Source: DAOUMF01 sp034408935 (lineage in GTDB: Bacteria; Chloroflexota; Dehalococcoidia; SM23-28-2; RBG-16-64-32). Taken from it: a DNA stretch of 21,285 bases. The stretch is taken from NCBI GenBank assembly GCA_034408935.1, contig DAOUMV010000010.1:1-21285 (forward strand), written 5' to 3'. A program made the position numbers and the translations under genes. Under the pieces are notes generated by a model. It was not told the origin of the DNA, did not search any database, and saw only the letters and a list, made by a program, of their open reading frames with translations. Positions 1-7,139 of the stretch are shown one piece after another. The first letter of the stretch is position 1; each line of letters begins with the position of its first letter.

Positions 1-1566
1 GCTCCGGGTCCTCGCAGTGGTCACCTGCAAACGTCCCCGGGTGGACATCGTTCTCCTGCCCCGAGTTCACCGTGTCCGGGCAGTTATCCACGGCGTTGAC
101 GACCGCGTCGCCGTCCCTGTCGGAGTCACAAGCGTCCCCTTGCCCGTCCCCATCGCTGTCCGTCTGGTCAGGGTTGTATTTCACGAAGCAGTTGTCAACA
201 GCATCTACCACGCCATCCTCATCAATATCGTCACAGGCGTCCCCGATGCCATTGGCATTAACGTCTTGCTGTGCTGGGTTTGGCTCCGATGGGCAGTTGT
301 CGTTGGCATCAGGGATCGTGTCCCAGTCAGAGTCGCCAGGGGGAGGTGTGGGCGTGGGCGTCGGTGATGGCGTGGGCGTGGGTGTAGGCGTAGGCGTGGG
401 TGTGGGCGTGGGCGTCGGTGTGGGAGTGGGTGTGGGCGTCGGCGTAGGAGTAGGCGTAGGCGTAGGTGTGGGTGTGGACGTCGGTGTGGCAGTGGCGGTG
501 GGTGTGGGCGTGGGTGTGGGCGTCGGTGTAGCAGTGGCGGTGGGTGTGGGTGTGGGTGTGGCTGTAGGCGTGGCGGTAGGCGTGGCGGTAGGCGTGGCGG
601 TAGGCGTAGACGTCGATGTCGCGCACGACTGGCCAACGGCCACCAGGCCGGGGGTCTGGGTGGTGATGGGGATGGGTAGTCCGTCATACGTGCCAGTAGC
701 TCCGTAGACGCTGGAGTCGGGGTTGCCGTCCTTGCCGCCCAGGGTGCTGGGGATGGTGAGGGGGCTGAGGCCGGTGGCGACGCCGGTGACGGTGAACCTG
801 GCGAGGACGCCGTCGCCGGACTCGTGCTTGCCCGTCCCAGGTGGGTTGGCCGTGCCGTCTGCGCCTACGAATGTGACGGAGTTGGGGTTGGTGACGACGT
901 CGGTGCCGGCGACCGGAAGCCTGCGCCGCCGCCACTGGGGTTACGGGAGTGGATGGTGACGTTGTTGGGGGTGGCGCCGTAGGGGTCGAGAACGATGAAG
1001 TCGCACAGCTCCGCGTCAATGGCGGTGGCGCCGTCGTTGTCGGTCCAGTCGGCCCAATAGGAGTTATACGCGCCGGTGATGTCGTCGTAGCAGTCCTCGT
1101 CGAAGAGGGTGTCGTCATCGTCGTCGATGCCGATGCCGATCTTCGAGGAGTCGTAGTCAATGTCGAACTGGTAGCCCTTGGTGAGGTCAGCGGGGTCGAC
1201 GTCGTCGACCCAGAGGTCGACGACAACGGTCTGGCCGACGGCAATCTCCACACAGGAGTCGGGGGCGGAGATAGTGGTGTCGTTGTTGTCGAGGAAGGCT
1301 CCTGTCTGACAGTCGTAGTCGGCGCCGTCGGTAAGCGTGTCGCCGTCGTTGTCGACGTTGTCGTAGCACTGGTTGGTGGCGGGAGCCTTTTGAGTGCCGT
1401 CCTCGCCCTGGTCACCGTTGTCGTCGACGTTAGTGTCGATGGCGACCTCAGTGACGTCGCCGGGACCGGCTTGGGCAGTGAGACCCCAATGGAGAAGGCC
1501 AAAGGCCACGAGAATCACACCCACGAGTAGGCCTGCCAGGAGGGAGGCAAGCGCTATGCGTCCCAT
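1..1566 (-). CDS. Secreted cohesin-like protein with Pro-Thr linker and TSP3 repeats; frameshifted, 3' end outside window
   Basis: The start is ATG at 1566, preceded by AAAAGGGGTGCGGAA as ribosome binding site; an in-frame ATG at 1599 lies upstream of that site and is less likely. Residues 1-33 form a signal peptide ending in TAQA. Next comes an Asp/Asn-rich segment containing CYDNVDNDGDTLTDGAD, which resembles the MopE-type metal-binding motif. A cohesin-like beta-sandwich follows at about residues 100-312, with VGQTVVVDLWVDDVD, GYQFDIDYDSSKIGI and GDGVLARFTVTGV as strand motifs. A one-base loss near 914-918 breaks the frame. Restoring one base aligns the product with the intact paralogue at 18761 and gives an open frame to position 1. 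That frame encodes a Pro-Thr linker of about 95 residues, then three thrombospondin type 3 calcium-binding repeats (DANDNCPSEPNPAQQDVN, DAVDNCFVKYNPDQTDSDGD, NAVDNCPD). The protein is probably extracellular. The domain calls come from reading motifs, not from a profile search. Confidence 0.8.
340..627 (-). repeat. Hexamer-like low-complexity tract encoding a Pro-Thr linker
   Basis: On the minus strand this stretch is an almost unbroken run of ACN-CCN codons (Thr-Pro, with some Ala and Ser), built from degenerate six-base units such as CCCACA and CCTACG. It joins the cohesin-like module to the TSP3 repeats of the gene at 1-1566. Such a tract is prone to slippage and to assembly error. Other reading frames through it give artificial His-Thr or Val-Gly runs. 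Confidence 0.9.
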
Positions 1567-2106
1567 TTCCGCACCCCTTTTCAGGCCGCCTAGCCGCAAT
1601 CAGAACTCGCGTTCACTCACCGGAGGCCGCGATAACGCGCCGTACGCAAGGAACGGTCGTGCGTATCGTGGCCCTCGCTCGACGGTGTTGCGTCTATCAG
1701 CGACCATTATATACCCCCACGACAGGCTGTCAATCGGCATCGCAGCCGCCAACCAGCCGTTTCCAGCACCCTGATCTCCAGTCTCATGGATGCGGGACTG
1801 GGTCGTGCAGGACCGCATGCTGGCACACACAACGCTCATCTGAGCCACGTCGTCGCCAGCGCCAACGCCTGCAGCCGGCGTACGGAGAGGCGTGATCCGA
1901 GACTGACCAGCAACGTCGACGGCGTGCTGAGAGCCTCGGGAGGCCCATCCGGTCGTCTGGAGTGAAGTCGGCACGACGCCCACCGCGGGGTAACGAAGAT
2001 TCTGGACGACAGGGCTGCCGACGTGAGAGACGATGGGGACAGACAGGCTTAAGAGGTGGCCTGACCGCGCCTACAAAGGCGAGATGCGGTTCTTGCAGGC
2101 GGACGG
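1567..2106. other. Gene-poor intergenic region
   Basis: About 540 bases lie between the cohesin-like gene and the sortase gene. The part near 1567-1733 holds the leader and promoter of the cohesin-like gene. In the remainder (1740-2106) I see no recognisable gene, RNA or repeat. The open frames on either strand there have arginine-rich or random-looking translations with no signal peptide or motif. Confidence 0.5.
1706..1733 (-). promoter_or_regulatory. Sigma-70-type promoter for the cohesin-like gene at 1-1566
   Basis: Read on the minus strand, a consensus TTGACA (1733-1728) is followed after 16 bases by a consensus TATAAT (1711-1706). The predicted transcript start lies near 1699, giving a leader of about 130 bases before ATG 1566. 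Both hexamers are perfect, which is rare by chance in DNA of this GC content. Confidence 0.7.
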
Positions 2107-2874
2107 CTAGGGGGAAAAGGCGGCTGACCTGGGCTCAACCAAGCGGGCCTGAACTACAACCCGTTCTGTGAAGTCGCCGCCCAGCGGGTCATCCAGGTCC
2201 GTCTCCCATTCACCCGTACATGTGATGAGGGTGAGGGTGTCCCTCTTGGTGGGCCCCATCGCCCGCAGCAACTCGGGATCGTCTGCGTCCATCACAACGT
2301 TGGTGGAGACCTCGTACACCGATTCCTTGCCGTTGGTCCACTGCAAGCGGATCACATCCCCCTCATCGAGCTCATCCAGGTCGGCGAACACGCCGGGGTC
2401 ACCGGCCCACCTCACGTGCCCGGCCAGAACAGCGTTGCCGCCCGTGCCGGGTTTCGCGGTGAACTCGTACCAAGCCACTTTGGCGCCGTCGTTGGGGACC
2501 TGCGGGACATCACGCGGGTCCAATCCCAGCCGAACCACCATAGCCTCCACTCCCAGGGAGTCGATCACCAGCACGAAGCCAGCGAACGGTTGCACCGGCG
2601 GCACCAAGTAACTCCAGGCCTTCACCATCTCCGGCGGCACGGGGTAGGCGGTGCCGGGAATACCACCGGGTCCAAACCCCGGGGGCGCGGCCGCAGGCTT
2701 GGCGTCGTCGCCGGAGGGAATGACCAGCAGACCGATGACCACAAGAGCCACGCCCAGGAGGAAGGCCACCGGCGCCACGATGCGGACGGTCCGCGGCCGC
2801 ATCAGCCAATCGCGGATGCGGCGGGCCCTGGACGGACCGATCAGATCGTGCTCTCTCTCGCTGTCTTCGGCCAT
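2107..2874 (-). CDS. Sortase family transpeptidase (class D/F-like)
   Basis: The 255-residue protein has a cytoplasmic N-terminus rich in Arg and Asp/Glu and one membrane segment at about residues 32-52. A Pro/Gly-rich stretch follows, then a sortase beta-barrel at about 95-247. The catalytic triad is visible: His153 in LAGHVRW, Cys219 in TLITCTG and Arg238 in FTERVVVQARL. Sortases are membrane-anchored extracellular cysteine transpeptidases that cleave a C-terminal sorting signal and link the protein to the cell envelope. The short size and the TLITC/RVVV pattern fit class D/E/F-like enzymes of high-GC bacteria. It lies 93 bases downstream of the ZnuA-like gene on the same strand, so the two may be co-transcribed. 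No LPXTG-type substrate is visible in the window. The family call is firm; the class is less so. Confidence 0.92.
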   Translation of the reverse strand: MAEDSEREHDLIGPSRARRIRDWLMRPRTVRIVAPVAFLLGVALVVIGLLVIPSGDDAKPAAAPPGFGPGGIPGTAYPVPPEMVKAWSYLVPPVQPFAGFVLVIDSLGVEAMVVRLGLDPRDVPQVPNDGAKVAWYEFTAKPGTGGNAVLAGHVRWAGDPGVFADLDELDEGDVIRLQWTNGKESVYEVSTNVVMDADDPELLRAMGPTKRDTLTLITCTGEWETDLDDPLGGDFTERVVVQARLVEPRSAAFSP

Positions 2875-2967
2875 CGGTCGCTACAAACTACTGTAGCACA
2901 CTACGGCCGGCAGCCAGTAGAGAGGGTCATCCGCCAGCCATTTGCGGCGAGATCGCCGGCGCGTGGT

Positions 2968-3933
2968 TTACCCACCCCCCAAACAGCGGACCAGCTCATC
3001 GGCGTTGAAGTTCATCATCTCGAAATATGTTGTGACCTCGTCATCCAGGGTATCGCTGTACAGCGTGCACACCTCCACTTCGGCGCGCCGGGCTGCCTCC
3101 ACCAGGAGCTCCGACGTGAAACCGGGCTCGCTAAACACGGCGGGCACGCCTTGCTCACGTATCAGCTCAGCCCACTCGTCGATTCGGCGAGGGCTGGGCT
3201 CCTCGGTGGAGATAGGTGTCGGCAGCCGGACAAGCTCCAGTCCGTAGCGGTTGGCCAAGTGGAAGAAGGAATCGTGGAAGGTAACCAGCTTGCGGTTTTT
3301 CGGCGGGATGGACTCGACCTTCTCCTTTATCTCCTGGTGGAGGGAGCGCAATTCGTCCTTGTAGCGATCACCGTTCTTCCGATACGTGGTGGCCGCCTCC
3401 CCATCAACGATGACGAGCGAGTCCCAGGTCGTATCCATGTAGGTCCGGGCGAGGACAGGGTCAAGCCAAAGGTAGGGGTTGTCCCGAGCCTCAAACGCCG
3501 ACATCCCTTCGCTGGTGGGTGAGGCGACATCCCTAGAGTAGTCGATGAGCTGCGAGCCGCGGCTCCTATGCTCGAACAGCAAGTCCTCGGCGGTGGTTTC
3601 CAGGTCAAGGCCGTTGAAGAGAATAAGATCGGCGCCGCTGACACGCTCGGCCTCCTCAGGCGCCAGCTCACGGAGGTCGGGATCGACCCCGTCCGGCAGG
3701 ATCGTGAACACCTCGACCCGATCGCCGCCCGCCTCCCGGACGAAGTCGGCGAACACCGGGAGCGTCGTGACCACGGTCACCTCCGGCGGCGGCCCGTTGT
3801 CGCCAGTGGGGCTGGCGGGCCCGCCGTCTCCGCCGTCCCCGCAGGCGAAGGCGAGAAGTCCCACGCTCGCCACGGCGACGCTGGCCAGGAGCGACCGAAG
3901 TGGGATACTGCAGACTGTAGGCGTCATAGACAC
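2968..3933 (-). CDS. ZnuA/TroA-like metal-binding lipoprotein (cluster A-I substrate-binding protein) with altered ligands
   Basis: This is a 321-residue lipoprotein with lipobox LLAFAC (Cys31), a Gly/Asp/Pro tether, then a TroA-type fold. Typical motifs are present: VVTTLPVFADFVREAGGD, LPDGVDPD, NPYLWLDP, VTFHDSFFHLANRYGL, VFSEPGF and TLYSDTLDD. Family members capture Zn, Mn or Fe and hand it to an ABC permease. Two of the usual metal-binding His are replaced: GVDPH is GVDPD (Asp86) and DPHxWLDP is NPYLWLDP (Tyr154). His220, Glu269 and Asp294 are kept. No permease or ATPase gene adjoins it, so it is an orphan here. The start is GTG at 3933 with AGGAG six bases upstream; ATG at 3927 is an alternative. 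It is divergent from the FG-GAP gene at 4039. The fold call is strong, but the metal cannot be stated. Confidence 0.88.
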   Translation of the reverse strand: MSMTPTVCSIPLRSLLASVAVASVGLLAFACGDGGDGGPASPTGDNGPPPEVTVVTTLPVFADFVREAGGDRVEVFTILPDGVDPDLRELAPEEAERVSGADLILFNGLDLETTAEDLLFEHRSRGSQLIDYSRDVASPTSEGMSAFEARDNPYLWLDPVLARTYMDTTWDSLVIVDGEAATTYRKNGDRYKDELRSLHQEIKEKVESIPPKNRKLVTFHDSFFHLANRYGLELVRLPTPISTEEPSPRRIDEWAELIREQGVPAVFSEPGFTSELLVEAARRAEVEVCTLYSDTLDDEVTTYFEMMNFNADELVRCLGGG

Positions 3934-3971
3934 ACCTCGCTCCTACGGCTGTTCTGCCCAATACTAGCAGA

Positions 3972-4001
3972 TTGGATGTGCTCCAGGACAGACGATAGAC
4001 T
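3972..4001 (+). promoter_or_regulatory. Possible promoter of the FG-GAP lipoprotein gene at 4039
   Basis: TTGGAT (3972-3977) and TAGACT (3996-4001) are separated by 18 bases within the 105-base divergent intergenic region. The predicted start near 4008 would give a leader of about 30 bases. The hexamers are only partly consensus, so this is tentative. Confidence 0.35.
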
Positions 4002-4038
4002 GGTCGTAGGAGAGGACGCGACTCGATCTCCATCCATC

Positions 4039-5691
4039 ATGAACGCATCGCCGTTGAGGCAGAGGCTACTCCCGCTGGCGACGTGGGTGCTGTTCGCGAT
4101 CCTCATCGCTCAGGCATGCGGTGGTGGATCGCCCTCGCGCCCCCCTACGACGATGCCATCAACGGTCGAGCCCCACCCCACTCCTAGCCCGACATCGCAG
4201 GCCGTCGCGCCCACTCTTGAATCGCTGGCGCCCGTCACCCTGCGCGATCGTGTTACTTTCTACGGAGATGAGCCAGGGGACGCCGCCACGGGGCTGGCCA
4301 CAGGTGATTTCAACGGGGACGGAATCCCCGATGTAGTCCTTGCGGCAGCCCAGGCCGACGGGCCCCAGAACGACCGGCCTGATGCCGGCGAGGTGTACAT
4401 CTTCTTTGGCCCGTTCACTCCAGGCGAGGCCCGCGACGCCGCCCTGGGTGAGCAGGATGTCACTATCTTCGGTGCCACCGAGGGGGACCAGCTGGGCCGC
4501 GCCGCCGTCGCCGCCGATATCAACGGTGACGAGCTCGATGACCTCGTCCTGGGAGCACCCTTCGCCGACGGGCCCGCCGGTCAGCGCCCTGACGCCGGGG
4601 AGACGCATGTCCTGCTCGGGGCTCGCTCCTGGCCGGCGACGATCGACCTGGCGGCAGATCCTGCCGCCACTGTCGCCTTCGGGGCGGACGAGAAGGACAT
4701 GGCCGGGCTTTCCCTTGCCACCGCCGATGTTAACGGCGATGGCGTTCACGACCTCCTCATCGGGGCCTTCCAGGCCGACGGCCCCGGCAACACCCGCCCC
4801 GATGCTGGCGAGGGTCACCTCATTTTGGGCTCACCATCATGGCCCCCGATGATCGACCTGGCTGATGGGGTGCAGGATGTCACCTTCCTCGGCACCGAGG
4901 CGGAGGACTGGCTAACGGAAACGGTGGCGGCCGGTGACTTGAACGGCGACGGCATGGACGACTTGGTCCTTGCCAGCACCTTCGCCTCCGGCCCGGAAAA
5001 CCAGCGGCCCAAGGCGGGGGAGGTCTACATCATCTCCGACGGTGAGCTTCCGGCGACTTATGACCTCGCTCTCCGCCAGGGCGAGATGACGATCCTGGGA
5101 TCCGACGAAGGCGATCAGATCGGCCATTCAGCGGCCATCGGCGACTTCGATGGCGACGGTGTCGGTGATACGCTGCTGGGCGCGGTCAGCGCCGATGGCC
5201 CGGGTAACGGCCGTGATCTGGCAGGCGAGGCCTATCTGGTCCTCAGCAGCGCTGAGCCGCTTACCACCGTCGATACGCTTGAAGGCGCTGAAGCGTTGCG
5301 CATCTATGGGGCGGACGCAGTCGACCGTCTGGGACGCAGCGTGGCGGCAGGAAACCTCAACGGAGACGGCATGAGCGACCTCCTCCTGGCCGCCACCGGT
5401 GGCGACGGGTCTGGGGATGCCACGGAGGACGCCGGTGAGATCTACGTGATCTACGGTCGGCCCAGTCTACGGGGCGCACTCGACCTGGCGCACCAGGCAG
5501 CCGACATAGTCATCGAAGGGCTGGACGTCGACGACTTTCTGGGCGTGAACACATTCGCCAGGCCGTCCCTGCTGAGCGCCGACATGGACGGCGATGGACT
5601 GGACGACGTGCTGGTAGCCGCCGTGGGGGACGGGCCAGCGAACGACAGGGCCGACGCCGGCGAAGCCTACGTGCTTTTCGCCCGGCGCTGA
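4039..5691 (+). CDS. FG-GAP repeat lipoprotein, seven-bladed integrin-alpha-like beta-propeller
   Basis: A 550-residue protein. The N-terminus has a hydrophobic segment ending in lipobox IAQAC (Cys near residue 27) and a Pro/Ser/Thr-rich tether to about residue 65. Seven FG-GAP blades follow, each with a Ca-binding loop: DFNGDGIPD, DINGDELDD, DVNGDGVHD, DLNGDGMDD, DFDGDGVGD, NLNGDGMSD and DMDGDGLDD. The recurring text GAxxADGPxNxRxDAGExYV resembles integrin alpha and GPI-phospholipase D propellers. These are calcium-stabilised extracellular folds, usually for binding proteins or glycans. No catalytic domain is visible. The start ATG 4039 was chosen because it begins directly before the signal sequence; no strong ribosome binding site is seen. 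Paralogues lie at 14030-15690 and 15727-17409. The ligand is unknown. Confidence 0.9.
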   Translation: MNASPLRQRLLPLATWVLFAILIAQACGGGSPSRPPTTMPSTVEPHPTPSPTSQAVAPTLESLAPVTLRDRVTFYGDEPGDAATGLATGDFNGDGIPDVVLAAAQADGPQNDRPDAGEVYIFFGPFTPGEARDAALGEQDVTIFGATEGDQLGRAAVAADINGDELDDLVLGAPFADGPAGQRPDAGETHVLLGARSWPATIDLAADPAATVAFGADEKDMAGLSLATADVNGDGVHDLLIGAFQADGPGNTRPDAGEGHLILGSPSWPPMIDLADGVQDVTFLGTEAEDWLTETVAAGDLNGDGMDDLVLASTFASGPENQRPKAGEVYIISDGELPATYDLALRQGEMTILGSDEGDQIGHSAAIGDFDGDGVGDTLLGAVSADGPGNGRDLAGEAYLVLSSAEPLTTVDTLEGAEALRIYGADAVDRLGRSVAAGNLNGDGMSDLLLAATGGDGSGDATEDAGEIYVIYGRPSLRGALDLAHQAADIVIEGLDVDDFLGVNTFARPSLLSADMDGDGLDDVLVAAVGDGPANDRADAGEAYVLFARR

Positions 5692-5714
5692 CCCAACGGG
5701 CCGGACCGCTCCCG

Positions 5715-6278
5715 CTATGGAGCCGTGATCTCGATGAAGAGGCCAGCCCTGGGACCGCAATTCTGGAGAGTCTCGTCGCAGCCGGTGCTCTCGGCCGCCA
5801 GCTCGTACTGCCCCGGTTCTACCTGCTGGCCCTCGCTGTCGAGTTGGTCCCAGGTCTCGGTGAACGTGATCTCCTCGTTCGGCTCGTACGTCTCCTCGCC
5901 CTGAACCTCGGCGAAGGCCATGCCGTTGGACCAGCGCCACACCTCGTCGTCATCGCCCGTCTTTGCCACGAAGTCGTACCGCTGAGCGTCGGGGAAGGTT
6001 TGCGTGATCGGCTCGCTGGCGCAATTAATCAGACGTAAAGTCATCTCGACAGGCTCACCCTGCTCGTAACTCAACTTGTCCAACTCCAAGAGCGCGATTA
6101 CGGATTGCACCACCTCACCATCGATCATGGGGCAGAGTTCAGACGGCGACGGGGCCACGGTGGGCGTGAGCTCCGGCGTAGGAGTAGCGGCCGACTCGCC
6201 ACCATCGCCGTTGCAGGCGGCTACAACGAGCAGGATGCCGAGCGCCATAATCCCTATCGAAGATATCTTCACCGGCAT
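5715..6278 (-). CDS. BsuPI-domain lipoprotein
   Basis: 187 residues, starting at ATG 6278 with an ideal GGAGGT six bases upstream. A longer open frame to 6347 lacks support. The signal sequence ends in lipobox VVAAC, followed by a Thr/Pro/Ser tether. The remainder matches the BsuPI family (named from the Bacillus subtilis intracellular proteinase inhibitor). The signs are SYEQGEPVEMTLRLIN, ITQTFPDAQRYDFVAKTG, the hallmark VWRWSNGMAFAEVQG, and ITFTETWDQ followed by VEPGQYELAA. The fold is a small Ig-like beta-sandwich. In lipoproteins of this kind the domain's role is generally unknown, so inhibition of a protease is only a possibility. It is convergent with the FG-GAP gene ending at 5691 and divergent from the gene at 6421. 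Confidence 0.85.
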   Translation of the reverse strand: MPVKISSIGIMALGILLVVAACNGDGGESAATPTPELTPTVAPSPSELCPMIDGEVVQSVIALLELDKLSYEQGEPVEMTLRLINCASEPITQTFPDAQRYDFVAKTGDDDEVWRWSNGMAFAEVQGEETYEPNEEITFTETWDQLDSEGQQVEPGQYELAAESTGCDETLQNCGPRAGLFIEITAP

Positions 6279-6407
6279 GTACGACCTCCGCAATGAAAAC
6301 GAACATCGCCCCGAAAGGTTTCCCGCAGACCCCCGCGCCGCTTCCACCCTTCCGCAACCACCCTGACGATCATACGGTAGCAGGTGGTGCTCACCCGCAA
6401 AGTCGAG

Positions 6408-6413
6408 TATATT
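6408..6413 (+). promoter_or_regulatory. -10 element of a likely leaderless transcript
   Basis: TATATT ends seven bases before ATG 6421, the spacing expected when transcription starts at or next to the start codon. No Shine-Dalgarno sequence is present before this ATG, which fits a leaderless mRNA. A second candidate, TACAAT, lies at 6415-6420. No good -35 hexamer was found. Confidence 0.4.
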
Positions 6414-6420
6414 CTACAAT

Positions 6421-6891
6421 ATGCGAATTGAACGCTTGAAGAACCGCACACTTCACCTGGCCCTGACGGCGGTAGCTCTTGTGGCCTTGGCGGCCGTCGC
6501 CTGCAACGGCAACGGCGGCGGTGACCGCGACGACTCCTCCCCCACAGATGGGTCCCCCACCACCAATGTCACCCCGGGCACCGGCGACACTCCGGGCATG
6601 GCTGCGGGCACCTACATCCAGGACATCGGCCTCGACGGGCACTTCCTAGACCTCAGCAGACAGGTTGAATGCCCCCTGGAGCCGGTGCAGACGGTCGTCG
6701 CAGGGAACCCCACCATAATATCCAGAATAGCCCTGGGGCAGTTCTGTCTCTCGACGAAGGTCCCCGAAGCAGACAAGGCCCTCACCTTCCTCGCTCAGTT
6801 GCCCGATACCGGCGAGACGTGGGAGATGAACCTGGAGTTCGACGACGAAGTCTCCCTATGGAAGGTCAAGGACGTCAAGAAGATCGAGTGA
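6421..6891 (+). CDS. Small lipoprotein of unknown function
   Basis: 156 residues. It has a Lys/Arg-containing N-terminus, a hydrophobic core and lipobox AAVAC (Cys28), then a Gly/Asn/Asp-rich tether. The mature domain of about 95 residues contains GHFLDLSRQVECPL, GQFCLSTKVPEADKALTF and TWEMNLEFDDEVSLWKVKDVKK. It has two Cys (CPL and FCL) that could form a disulfide. I do not recognise a family. The ending, with a charged beta-strand pattern like SLWKVKDVKKIE, resembles small NTF2-like or ligand-binding lipoprotein domains, but this is not enough for a call. It has no ribosome binding site and is probably read from a leaderless mRNA. It is divergent from the BsuPI gene. Confidence 0.75.
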   Translation: MRIERLKNRTLHLALTAVALVALAAVACNGNGGGDRDDSSPTDGSPTTNVTPGTGDTPGMAAGTYIQDIGLDGHFLDLSRQVECPLEPVQTVVAGNPTIISRIALGQFCLSTKVPEADKALTFLAQLPDTGETWEMNLEFDDEVSLWKVKDVKKIE

Positions 6892-7059
6892 CCAGGCCCG
6901 CCGGGCCACCCGCCGCTCGTTAGCCGCCTTAACCCACGCCCGCAGTCTGCCACTGGAAGGGGCAGCCAGTCGATAGGCCGCACTCCTGCCGTCATGATCG
7001 CCGGGGCCGATGAGTGCGCCGCAGAAGCACGCCCCGCAATTGTGAATTCTCTTGCAATG

Positions 7060-7087
7060 TTGACAGCCTAGCCAAACCCCATAGAAT
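7060..7087 (+). promoter_or_regulatory. Sigma-70-type promoter for the dockerin-tagged gene at 7140
   Basis: A perfect TTGACA (7060-7065) and TAGAAT (7082-7087) are separated by 16 bases, the same spacing as the promoter at 1706-1733 on the minus strand. Both read TTGACAGCCT at the -35 end. The predicted start near 7094 gives a leader of about 45 bases. Confidence 0.7.
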
Positions 7088-7139
7088 CATTGATACGGCA
7101 TATCGTTTGCCTCTATCCGGTTGAGAAGGGGGTGCGCTT

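Noticed and set aside
72..707. Val-Gly-rich plus-strand ORF and His-Thr-rich minus-strand ORF across the low-complexity tract
   Set aside because: They are other frames of the Pro-Thr linker of the cohesin-like gene; the Pro-Thr frame continues into clear TSP3 repeats.
949..1530. Long plus-strand ORFs opposite the cohesin-like heads (also within 18680-19507 on the minus strand)
   Set aside because: They mirror the Asp/Asn-rich coding frame, giving Val-rich translations without signal or domain; the conserved frame has a signal peptide and matching paralogues.
1600..1983. 127-codon minus-strand ORF in the gene-poor region
   Set aside because: It crosses the consensus promoter of the cohesin-like gene on the same strand and has no motif, signal peptide or ribosome site.
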